Below, one piece after another: positions 28,806-37,668 of a stretch of DNA of 64,000 nucleotides. Source of the stretch: Tritrichomonas foetus (taxonomy: Eukaryota; Parabasalia; Tritrichomonadida; Tritrichomonadidae). Numbering within the stretch: the stretch's first letter is position 1; every line of letters starts with the position of its first letter. The notes below the pieces were generated by a model. The model was not told the origin of the DNA and did no database searches. It saw only the letters and a list, made by a program, of their open reading frames with translations. Location of the stretch: positions 1 through 64,000 of the forward strand of contig MLAK01000046.1 of NCBI GenBank assembly GCA_001839685.1. Reading direction: 5' to 3'. The translations under genes and the position numbers were made by a program.

Positions 28806-29810
28806 ATGAGCTTCGCGATTCTCGTGAAGATTTCTAATATTGAGAACCCGAATGCTCCAAATGCCATTATCCTTGAAAAGAAACGAACTCAGATCGGAAG
28901 GCGCTCAGAAATTCATATGGATACAAATAAAGGCAAAGAAATATCGAAGCATCACGCAGCAGTTCTTCATGACTTGGTAAACGACACTTATGTGTGGCTC
29001 CTCGAAGACCGCCACTCTCTGAATGGAACTTTCGTTAACGGCCGAAAAATAGTTCGAATGATTCTACGAAGTAAAGACGAAGTCATTTTCGGAGGAGGCG
29101 CAGAGTTTCGCGGAAATGATATGATCAATACGCCTGAATTGAGTGAATGCCGGTATCGATTTTTCGTTCCGGAGCATAAAATTAATTTTAAGAAATGTCA
29201 TGATTTGAATATTTGCATAAACGATAAAGAAAAAGAGGAGTGTTGCATTTGTTATGCTGCTCTACACAAAATGGAACAACTGCAGTGCGGTCATACATTT
29301 TGTTCACATTGCCTCAATCATTGGGTGAAAGTTTGTGCAAAATCTATGCGGCCATCATTGTGTCCGATTTGCAGGAACCCCTTTACGAAATCTGACATTT
29401 CGAAAGAAGATATTTCCATCACACATGGAAGAGTTATAGTTAATTCTATCGTTCCTCTATTGAAAATATTAAATATAAATGAAATTACTCAACTTGATAA
29501 ATTTAAATTTACTGAAAAATGGTCCGATGATACCAAAAGAGAATTTTGGGAATATTTTAATTCAATTGAAGAGTATCGTCCTTTACAGAAAATTTTTAGA
29601 CACTACACTGGAATGACACTTGATAAAATTTTTAAAGCATCAAATGAGGAATTGAAAAATATGCACGAAAATTTAGACGGTGACCCTAATTTGGATGGTG
29701 AAGAATTGAAAAGAGACACTTTTGCAAGATTTTGTGTGATGCTTCTCAAGGCGAGAGAAATAAAAGCACCAAACCCAGCAAAAATGAGAATGAGGAGGCA
29801 AAGCAGATGA
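28806..29810 (+). CDS. FHA-RING E3 ubiquitin ligase (CHFR/RNF8-like)
   Basis: 334 residues. The N-terminal FHA domain (about 5-120) has the phosphothreonine-binding signature: GRR (31-33), SKHH (47-50) and NGTFVN (73-78). A C3HC4 RING follows with C146, C149, C161, H163, C166, C169, C186 and C189. The C-terminal 140 residues are helical. FHA plus RING is the core of CHFR and RNF8, E3 ligases of the mitotic checkpoint and the DNA-damage response that read phosphorylated partners and ubiquitinate them. The C-terminus lacks the CHFR Cys-rich PBZ segment, so a precise orthologue is not claimed. Codons in the FHA part are GC-richer than in the tail. Start MSFAILVKI is the first ATG. Confidence 0.88.
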   Translation: MSFAILVKISNIENPNAPNAIILEKKRTQIGRRSEIHMDTNKGKEISKHHAAVLHDLVNDTYVWLLEDRHSLNGTFVNGRKIVRMILRSKDEVIFGGGAEFRGNDMINTPELSECRYRFFVPEHKINFKKCHDLNICINDKEKEECCICYAALHKMEQLQCGHTFCSHCLNHWVKVCAKSMRPSLCPICRNPFTKSDISKEDISITHGRVIVNSIVPLLKILNINEITQLDKFKFTEKWSDDTKREFWEYFNSIEEYRPLQKIFRHYTGMTLDKIFKASNEELKNMHENLDGDPNLDGEELKRDTFARFCVMLLKAREIKAPNPAKMRMRRQSR

Positions 29811-30064
29811 CTGATTTAGCTGCTTTATATTGAATTGTTTTTTGTTAATAAATATTTGTAATTTTCGCGAACAAATCAGTTTTTACACTTCTTCTTTTTT
29901 TCTTGAATTTTAATCTTCTCACGATCCATTTTAGGAAAAACATTTGTGTTAATCATAATCATATCCATAATACTTAAATATTACAATATAATATAAATAT
30001 AAATAATAGTATAAAAAAAAATTTTATCGAATTTGAAATATTTATGTAATAACAATTTTGTGAA

Positions 30065-33000
30065 TTATTGGTTCGCTGCACTTTTGATGTAATTTGGCAA
30101 GAAAGAGTACATTTTAACATTTGCCTCATCGATTCCAATATCATTCCAATTATCGATGAAGAAGTTTTCTTGGATCACATCCATAGTTAATGATGTTTTC
30201 TGTGCTGGAATTGGATCATGAACTTTTGGCGCTTTTGGTAATTTATACCTCTTATTGAAAACATTTGGCTTTGGTGGATTAGTAATGTTTTTATCTTTCT
30301 TAAAGTTTGTAATAAAGAATTGTACAAGTGTGATTGGGAGATGTGGGCATACATCATCATAAACTTCAGGCGTTTTAGCAATACTTTCAATCATGATCAT
30401 AACATTAATTGCTTCTTTCAAAATAGTGAATGAGATTTTATTATCATTTTCAAATGCTGAAAGGAAGGAATTCCATTTAATTGCATTAGTAAATGTGAAT
30501 TTTTCAGGCTTTTTAATAATTGAGTTCAATATCCTGCATTCGATCACTTCAGTAAACCTGTGAATCAAAAAGTTATTTATGCATTTTCCATAGAAGAATG
30601 TTTGCCGATTATTTTCATAAATTTCGTTAAATTCTTTCAAAAGTGGAATTTGTTGGAAGTTTCCACTACTAAGTATTTCAATCAATCTTTCGGATTTTTC
30701 GATTGATCGTTGAAGCAAAATGAGTAAAGTTGATTCGAAAGCTTGCTGGAAAACTTTCAATAAAATATCACACTTCTTTCGATTAAATTGATAATGTTTT
30801 GCTTGCGTTCGAATTAATATAATCATACACAATGATGTTAAGAAGAGATCGCCACGTGTTGCTGGGATTTTAGAGAATTCTGTGGCAAAAACATTTACAC
30901 ATTTAGTAAAGACATCGTTTGGAACACTATCTGTGAGCATTTTAGTGTGGATAATTGTAGCAAAAACAGGGAAAACTTGTCCCGGGAAATTCCTATCTTC
31001 TGCAAATTTTGGTGGATTAGAAAATGTTCTCCATTGTTTAGTAACAACTACATGAATGCAATATGCGATATTATTAGCCATTTTTTGTTCTTCTTGTCTA
31101 TGCTTTTCTAATCTTCTTTCTTCTTCACGTCGAGCAATTTCTTCTTCATCGTATTCATATTCATACTCATATTCAACATCAACTTCATGAATATTTTGTC
31201 CAGCAAGTTGCTCTTGAATTTGTGGTGGAAGTTCTTTAACAGGAACACGAAGTTGGCTTGAGCGACGATGACCAGTACGTTCAGAACTTTTGACACGAAC
31301 TGGCTTAGTAGGAACGTTTGCGTTTGAAATTGAAGGAACTGGCTCAGAAACTTTGTTGAACACTTGACTTTTACTTGCTTGGGCTAATTTCAATTTTAGA
31401 CTGTCATCACCAGAATTTTTATTGGTTTGGTTCACATTAACAAAGCGGGTAGCACTACTTGTTTGAGCACCAATTTTCATTTTATTACCGAGTTTGAATC
31501 CAGGTGCACCTGGGGTTTGTTGCTGCTGTTTCATTCGCTGCTGTTGAAGATACTTTTGATGTTTTTGTTGAGGAGATAATGGCTGCTTGGGTGGAGGTGG
31601 TGGTAAAGAAGAATGAAGTGGATTAATTAATGGTGTTGTCTTTTGTTGTTGATATTGTGGTGGAACAGGTGGAGAACCAGGCTGATATGATGAACGCAAT
31701 GGATTGTTATTTAAATGTTGTGGTTGAATGGGCAACGATGCTTTTCTGTCTTGATCTTGCTGTTGAATCATTCTTTGTTGTTGCTGCTGTTGGTATTGTT
31801 CAATTTGCATTTGCTGAGACAATTTTCTTTGTTTTTCTTGTTGTTGTAGAATCTTTTGTTGTTCCTGTTGTTGTTGAAGTTGTTGGTGAATTCGTTGCTG
31901 TAGATTAAGTTCATCATGTGGTGGATCAAGAAGTAGATTTGGTGGTGGTGGTTGAGCTGGAAGTAATTCTGATGGAATCATTTGCACCACTACAGGTCCT
32001 TGAGGTAGATTAGGTGGATTTGGTGGTGGTGACTGTTCAGATGGGGGTATTTCTGATGGAATCATTTGCGGTGTATATTCTGGAATACTTGTTGTTTGTT
32101 GGTTTACTTCTGTCTTTTCATTTTCTTCTTCTCCTTCATTCGCTGGTGACATATCATCACTGGCTTCTCCAGAATCACTACTATATATGATATCTTCTTT
32201 ATCTTTATTAAATGGAAACTGAGAAGGATTAAGTGATTTTCCAACATTAGTATTGTTATTAGAAGGACTTTCTACATTTGATGCTGGTAATCTTGCTGAT
32301 GGAACTGATGAATTATTTCTTGGTGTACTTGATCCACTGTCAGTGCTTGGCAAAATCATCTGTGGTAACTCTGTAATCTGTTTCATTCTTGGCGATCCCA
32401 AAGAATCATTTCGTGACTTAGAGAGTAATGGTGGAATAATGACGCCAAAATCCAAAGATGGTCGTTTATTTCTAGTGCTTTTTATATCAGATCCAGATTC
32501 TTCGTTATCAGTTGATTTTCCAACTTGAATAACCAAGGGTTGTGTTGAATCTGTATTTGCTAAAGATTTCCTCCTCATCAAAGTTCCAGACGTAACAATT
32601 GGAGCACCTCCATATAATTGGAGTGGAAGATTTGGACTAAGGGTCGGTATGCTTAATTGCGATTTAACTTCTTTTAATGAGTTTGGACTTGGTTTTTGTT
32701 CTTCTTCCAATAAAATTTTAACATCAGAATTCGATGCTTTTAGCGTGTTTGCATATAAACTTGAATGTTCTTCACTTGCATCTGATACTTGGTGTGCCAT
32801 GCTTGATAAAGCAGCGTTTATTTTCGGTGAAACTGTTGGTGATGTACCGGCAGACGTTGTTGGTGAAAAGTCTGGCTTGAAGCTTTGGTGAACACCTAAC
32901 TGTAATTTGCTCATTTGTTCTCTTTGCTCTTGCATTAATTTTGAATGTTTTTCCATAATTTTTTGATGTTGTTCTTTTATTAAATCATTTTTATTTACAT

Positions 33001-34540
33001 CACCGCTAACTCCGACATTCCCATCAAATCGACGACCAATAAAACCATGACCATTTCCATGAGGACTTCCAATTGGACTGTACATTGGTGAATGGCCCGG
33101 TGATGTTGCAGGACTGGGACATGGTGATTGTCCTCTTAATGCGAAACCTAAAAGAACTTGTTGTCGAACATTTTCATTTAATGGAACACAACCTCCTACT
33201 TCATTATTGTAATCTAATAAGGCGTTTCCTGAAAGACTGATTGTTTCATTTCCATCATGATTAACATTAGGAAGAATAACCTTGACTTCATCAATTTTTG
33301 TCATTAAATTGAAAGTGACACGACGTTTTCGTTTTTCAGGCGATGAGAAAACAGGATTAATTTTTGGGGCAATTAAATCATCAGTTTTAGATTCACGAAA
33401 TACAACAACTTTCTTTCGTTTCCTTGGAGCTTCAATAACTTCTGGTTCTTCTTTATTGTTTTCTTCTTCAAATGTAATTGGCTCAGGTTCTTCTGCCAGT
33501 TTCGACAAATCAATTTCACTTGCAGATACAATGATATCAGTTTCATTTTCATTTTGATTATTACTATTATTAACTTTTTGTTTATATTTCTTGATACTAG
33601 TGGATTGTGTGATATTTGTGGTTTGGCTTTCGGTTTCAATTTCGCTGGAGTCACGAGATGAAGTCGAAGATGACTCTTCTTTTTCTTTTTCAGTTTCAAA
33701 TTCAGTGTTTTGATTTTGATTAGTTATCATTTTTTGTTCATTAGGTGAAAGAACATTTTCATTAAGATTCGAAGTTGATGTTTTACTTGTTGTAGTAGTG
33801 GCTGTAGTTTTGGATGAAGTGTTATCTGTCTTTTTGTTGTTATTTTTGGAATTAGTTTTGTTTCGATTTTTCTTGTAACTTTTTGAGTGTCTCTTTCCAG
33901 TGAGCAAAAAATGTAAATTTTCAACTTCTTCATCGTTTGAAGCATCCCATTCAAACAAATCGATATGTGTTTCACCTTCTAATGAAAAAGAAGAATCATC
34001 ACTGATTTTATTCAAAATCTGATAATCTTTCTCTTTGTCATAAGCGATGAAAGTTGCATCAAACGTGGGAGCAACGCATCTCGAGCTCTCCATATCATGG
34101 ATATAATGCGTCATAGTTTTTCTGCCAAATAAAAATGACAAATCTAAAACATATTTTCCATAAACCTTTCCGAAGGGAATACTGCTGGTTTCATTGCTTC
34201 CAATCTGACTCTGATTAGTAGACATCGGACTCTTGAATAAAATGCTCGAATATTCCGAATTTTCATAAAAATTATTGCCTGTAATAATCCTTTTTAAGAA
34301 AAATTTGATTTTCTTTGGCCGAACTTTGTCTTTTTCTGTGTCAACAAAAAAGCTAATTGGGCATTCATAGTCAGCGTTAAATAATAGTTTGTTATCGGAA
34401 TTTGGAATACAAATTTCAGTTTGGCCGTTTGATCGACCTCGTTTCCAGATGAATATGTACTTGCTTGGGACTGAGCGATGTAAATCAACTTCGTTTATGG
34501 TAAACTTGAGAGTACACTCGACTTTCTTCCAGCGTGACAT
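30065..34540 (-). CDS. NT-C2 domain protein with Gln/Pro-rich middle
   Basis: 1491 residues. The first ATG (MSRWKK) at 34540 is used; the open frame extends 11 codons upstream from TTG. Residues 1-200 look like the N-terminal C2 (NT-C2) domain of EEIG1/EHBP1-type proteins: WKKVECTLKFTINEVDLHR, FIWKRG, PISFFVDTEKDKVRPKKIKFFL and a second half with KYVLDLSFLFG. The 950-residue middle is low complexity, with KRKKVVVF and RKRRVTF basic patches, PPPP-rich stretches and a polyGln block around 910-990. A coiled, charged EYEYEYDEEE motif near 1140 precedes a helical C-terminal domain (1160-1440) resembling a DIL/dilute-type tail fold. NT-C2 proteins act at membranes and link endocytic or Rab pathways to actin; that role here is inference. 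Confidence 0.65.
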   Translation of the reverse strand: MSRWKKVECTLKFTINEVDLHRSVPSKYIFIWKRGRSNGQTEICIPNSDNKLLFNADYECPISFFVDTEKDKVRPKKIKFFLKRIITGNNFYENSEYSSILFKSPMSTNQSQIGSNETSSIPFGKVYGKYVLDLSFLFGRKTMTHYIHDMESSRCVAPTFDATFIAYDKEKDYQILNKISDDSSFSLEGETHIDLFEWDASNDEEVENLHFLLTGKRHSKSYKKNRNKTNSKNNNKKTDNTSSKTTATTTTSKTSTSNLNENVLSPNEQKMITNQNQNTEFETEKEKEESSSTSSRDSSEIETESQTTNITQSTSIKKYKQKVNNSNNQNENETDIIVSASEIDLSKLAEEPEPITFEEENNKEEPEVIEAPRKRKKVVVFRESKTDDLIAPKINPVFSSPEKRKRRVTFNLMTKIDEVKVILPNVNHDGNETISLSGNALLDYNNEVGGCVPLNENVRQQVLLGFALRGQSPCPSPATSPGHSPMYSPIGSPHGNGHGFIGRRFDGNVGVSGDVNKNDLIKEQHQKIMEKHSKLMQEQREQMSKLQLGVHQSFKPDFSPTTSAGTSPTVSPKINAALSSMAHQVSDASEEHSSLYANTLKASNSDVKILLEEEQKPSPNSLKEVKSQLSIPTLSPNLPLQLYGGAPIVTSGTLMRRKSLANTDSTQPLVIQVGKSTDNEESGSDIKSTRNKRPSLDFGVIIPPLLSKSRNDSLGSPRMKQITELPQMILPSTDSGSSTPRNNSSVPSARLPASNVESPSNNNTNVGKSLNPSQFPFNKDKEDIIYSSDSGEASDDMSPANEGEEENEKTEVNQQTTSIPEYTPQMIPSEIPPSEQSPPPNPPNLPQGPVVVQMIPSELLPAQPPPPNLLLDPPHDELNLQQRIHQQLQQQQEQQKILQQQEKQRKLSQQMQIEQYQQQQQQRMIQQQDQDRKASLPIQPQHLNNNPLRSSYQPGSPPVPPQYQQQKTTPLINPLHSSLPPPPPKQPLSPQQKHQKYLQQQRMKQQQQTPGAPGFKLGNKMKIGAQTSSATRFVNVNQTNKNSGDDSLKLKLAQASKSQVFNKVSEPVPSISNANVPTKPVRVKSSERTGHRRSSQLRVPVKELPPQIQEQLAGQNIHEVDVEYEYEYEYDEEEIARREEERRLEKHRQEEQKMANNIAYCIHVVVTKQWRTFSNPPKFAEDRNFPGQVFPVFATIIHTKMLTDSVPNDVFTKCVNVFATEFSKIPATRGDLFLTSLCMIILIRTQAKHYQFNRKKCDILLKVFQQAFESTLLILLQRSIEKSERLIEILSSGNFQQIPLLKEFNEIYENNRQTFFYGKCINNFLIHRFTEVIECRILNSIIKKPEKFTFTNAIKWNSFLSAFENDNKISFTILKEAINVMIMIESIAKTPEVYDDVCPHLPITLVQFFITNFKKDKNITNPPKPNVFNKRYKLPKAPKVHDPIPAQKTSLTMDVIQENFFIDNWNDIGIDEANVKMYSFLPNYIKSAANQ

Positions 34541-34696
34541 TTGTATAGAAAATTTCAAATATTTTTTTATCAATTAACATTTGTATTTCTTGGAAAATAT
34601 AGAAAAAGTTTCTTAACGTCCAAAATATAAAAAGAGAGATTTATTCAATTAACTATATTTCAAATATATTTCTGAAATTTTTGAAAAAAATTGCTA
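34541..34696. other. Intergenic, upstream of NT-C2 gene
   Basis: Short AT-rich promoter flank; nothing specific seen. Confidence 0.3.
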
Positions 34697-35185
34697 ATCA
34701 AGAAGATGTATACAAACAAAAGTACACAACCTGGAAATACGTTTATTTTCATTAAATGAACTGAGCTTTTTCGAATCTTGGAAACAACTTCCCGACTCTC
34801 TGATGCTTAATTTACAGCAACGAATTTTTGCTGAATAGATCTCAACCAATAAAAAATGCCAAAATTCGCTTGATTACTATTTTCGAAATTACACGTTATT
34901 TCTAAAATCTCCAGGCAGATGAAAGATTTAGCCCTTTCCACTAGATCAAAGAGTTACTCAAATATTTCTCTATATTATCCCTACTATGTGGACAATTTTA
35001 TCGAATTTATCTTGCAATACACCAATTTTATTGAATTTGAATTTTCCGAAAGATTGATGCTTAGATTTTTTTTCAAACTTTGCCAACATGCACAATTTCG
35101 TCAGAATGTATTAACATCGATTTATAAAGCATTTTCGTCTTTTGGTTGTCGAGAATTACGTTCTCAAAAAAAATTCGATATTTGA
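34697..35185 (+). pseudogene. Decayed coding fragment, plus strand
   Basis: A coding-like stretch reads NLEIRLFSLNELSFFESW and on to LQQRIFAE, then an in-frame TAG (34836-34838), continues with LDYYFRNYTLFLKS, hits TGA, and resumes in another frame from 34919 (MKDLALSTRSKSY) to the stop at 35185. Taken together it looks like one helical protein broken by one nonsense codon and one frameshift. No intact start. It lies just before the assembly gap. Confidence 0.35.
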
Positions 35186-35353
35186 TCAAAATCTAATGAA
35201 CCAATTGTATTCAACTCACACAAAATCATGAACATTCTTATTAATAAAGAAGGAAATTGAATTTAATTCTGAAATTATTTGAGAATCTTATTTTTTGGGC
35301 ATAATTTTTTTTTCTTTCTTAAAATCCTTTTGAAGGAGCTTATCCATGTAAAT

Positions 35354-35689
35354 NNNNNNNNNNNNNNNNNNNNNNNNNNNNNNNNNNNNNNNNNNNNNNN
35401 NNNNNNNNNNNNNNNNNNNNNNNNNNNNNNNNNNNNNNNNNNNNNNNNNNNNNNNNNNNNNNNNNNNNNNNNNNNNNNNNNNNNNNNNNNNNNNNNNNNN
35501 NNNNNNNNNNNNNNNNNNNNNNNNNNNNNNNNNNNNNNNNNNNNNNNNNNNNNNNNNNNNNNNNNNNNNNNNNNNNNNNNNNNNNNNNNNNNNNNNNNNN
35601 NNNNNNNNNNNNNNNNNNNNNNNNNNNNNNNNNNNNNNNNNNNNNNNNNNNNNNNNNNNNNNNNNNNNNNNNNNNNNNNNNNNNNNNNN
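35354..35689. other. Assembly gap (336 Ns)
   Basis: A run of N. The apparent open frame across it (35279-35698) is an artefact. Single Ns also occur at 36627, 36645, 36658 and 47613. Confidence 0.99.
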
Positions 35690-35981
35690 ATTATTTAATT
35701 GTAATCCTATTAATAATATATAAATATTATAATTTAAAAATCAAGATACAGAGAAAACCAAATCCAAAAAAAAATTGTGAGAAAAAAATAAACCCCACAG
35801 AAATTTCTGAGAATTATTGAGATAAAAAGTGATTTTATAGCATTAATATCTTGATTATTTCTTATCATAAATCGTGCTTTTTATTATCATATGACCCTCC
35901 ATCGAAAATTATAATGTTTTCCAAAATACAAAAATGAAGTATAAAAAAAATATTAATAATTTTGATATAAATAAAAAAAAT

Positions 35982-36197
35982 TTAGGCATCAATGAGAAGA
36001 TTACGAATGTTTTGCCATCTAAATGGCGAGTCATCAGAAAATTCACTTGGCATCGAGTCTGGAAAAAAACATATTGGATTCCATTTTTCTTGATTTGGTC
36101 TTTCAATCGTTGTATCTGTATCCCTGCTTGAGAATGTGCTGTTGAGGACTGCCAGTCTATTTTCTTCATATACTAAAATTTTATGACAGAAAAGATT
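35982..36197 (-). pseudogene. 3' gene fragment, minus strand
   Basis: 71 codons open to a TAA at 35982-35984, reading LAVLNSTFSSRDTDTT, PNQEKWNPICFFPDSMP and WQNIRNLLIDA. Triplet use looks coding, but there is no start; the frame is closed upstream by TGA. An overlapping 86-codon frame (35909-36169) reads less well. Family unknown. Confidence 0.3.
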
Positions 36198-36820
36198 TCA
36201 ATACATTCATATTTGTCAAATGGAAATTGAATTAATTCAACATCACTGAGTTAAAACTATCAAAATTTTCGCGATTTTTAATTAAAAATCGATAGAAGAA
36301 GTGTAAATAGAATTATGGGAAGCAGTATTATAATCTTTGTGATTCTTGGAAAAAAAGCTTCTCACAATTTTTTTTTAGGCTTTCTCCAAAATCGCTCTTT
36401 TTTCGGTTTAATTGTTGCAAAATTTCAAAACTATGAATAAATATGGCTCATAACTATAAAAAATAGATTTAACAATTGACTGACAGCTGTTCACCCGAAA
36501 ACTGAAACAATAGCTTCTTCAGAATCATTTTCAAAATATTTTTGAATTCGGCCATTTGCGAAGTTTGCGATAAGGGAAATTTTCGTCATTCTTTTAGCTA
36601 TTTGGGTTTTGATTTTTGACTGATGGNATTAAGTAATACTGATGNTAAGGATCATTTNAGTGATTTCGTACGTTAAGACTATTTGGTTTGTATACATCTA
36701 ATCAAGATTTAACTGGTCATCTTTTTGAATAAGGGCCTTTATGAATTTTATTGATCAATTGAAATTTTGGTTATCTTAATTGAAATCCCTTTGAAAAATT
36801 GAATACTTCCAATCAATATT

Positions 36821-37100
36821 TTATGCATTGAGTGATTGGAAGATCTCTTCCAGGGAGTCTTTAGTTAATAATAAACACGAATTAGAGTTGCCCTCTACAG
36901 GGATCCATGATTTGATCTTAAAATGGCATTCTGTCATAATATGGAATAGGTGCTAATTCCCAAAATTTCATAAAACTTACATTTATTGACATGGAAGTTA
37001 ACAAATTTTTGTCTTGTAAGACCTTTTTGTTCAGGCAGAATTCTGAGTATTGTGCAGAAATATTATTTGGGATTGGTTGTTGTCTAATAAAAGCAACCAA
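36821..37100 (-). pseudogene. Frameshifted coding fragment, minus strand
   Basis: Reads ISAQYSEFCLNKKVLQDK and KFWELAPIPYYDRMPF, then one frame change near 36917, then WIPVEGNSNSCLLLTKDSLE to a stop at 36821-36823. Together with the fragment at 35982-36197 it may be one decayed minus-strand gene. Family unknown. Confidence 0.3.
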
Positions 37101-37267
37101 ATATTAATCGGATTGTGCTATGACTATTAGTTCTTGAGTGCAATTGGCCATCTCCCGATCAAAGTGATGTGACATCAATTGTGCTTTTTCAAAAAGTGAG
37201 AATGAGTTGGATTCGAAATAACAGAGAAAAATAAATCGACATTTTTTGAAATCAAGTAAAAATCAAT

Positions 37268-37507
37268 ATGTTTAGAAGAAGATTTGAATTACTTTTAGAT
37301 GTTAAGACTGTCGCAATCAATGTTGAAGCGAGAGTTGACAAATCGAATGTTTCAGAAAATAATACAATAGAAATCAACTCTTTAGAATCAAGAGTTGATT
37401 CGGTAATTGAAAGAAAAAAGTCATTCTTTAATAGTTCATATGAAATCAAAGAATCAAAACAAATCACAAAGAGTGCAAACTTCCTAATAGGAGAAAAAAA
37501 GAAATGA
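37268..37507 (+). CDS. Small charged ORF next to tRNA, doubtful
   Basis: 79 codons starting MFRRRFELLLDVKTVAI and ending FLIGEKKK. It is Lys/Glu/Ser/Asn-rich with heptad-like hydrophobics, so a short coiled coil is possible. The ATG is preceded by AAAATCAAT. It ends 8 bases before the tRNA. No family is recognised and the composition is close to what AT-rich DNA gives by chance. Confidence 0.25.
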   Translation: MFRRRFELLLDVKTVAINVEARVDKSNVSENNTIEINSLESRVDSVIERKKSFFNSSYEIKESKQITKSANFLIGEKKK

Positions 37508-37515
37508 AAAAATTT

Positions 37516-37587
37516 CTCCGACGCGGGGAGTCGAACCCCGCTCCCGTGGATGAAAACCACGTATCCTAACCGATGAACGACGTCGGA
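37516..37587 (-). tRNA. tRNA-Glu (UUC)
   Basis: 72 bases on the minus strand fold as a full cloverleaf. The acceptor TCCGACG pairs with CGTCGGA and has discriminator G. The anticodon stem CGTGG/CCACG carries loop TTTTCAT, giving anticodon TTC at 37552-37554. The T arm is CGGGG TTCGACT CCCCG, and the D arm contains GGTTAGGATA. The A box (D arm) and B box (GGTTCGACTCC) are intact. No intron. CCA is not encoded. Confidence 0.96.
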
Positions 37588-37662
37588 TTTCACATGCCTG
37601 ATTTCTTGTTTTCACTAATCGAATGCATCCAACACATAGAATGATAATTTTCTATTCACCAT

Positions 37663-37668
37663 TCATTT
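37663..37668 (+). promoter_or_regulatory. Initiator TCATTT abutting the start codon
   Basis: TCATTT lies directly against the ATG at 37669. Initiation at A 37665 would give a leader of only four bases, if this ATG is used. Confidence 0.5.

Noticed and set aside
31750..31900. Polyglutamine tract as a separate repeat element
   Set aside because: It is in-frame coding sequence of the NT-C2 protein; described there.
35279..35698. Frame of 139 codons
   Set aside because: Runs through the run of Ns; an artefact.
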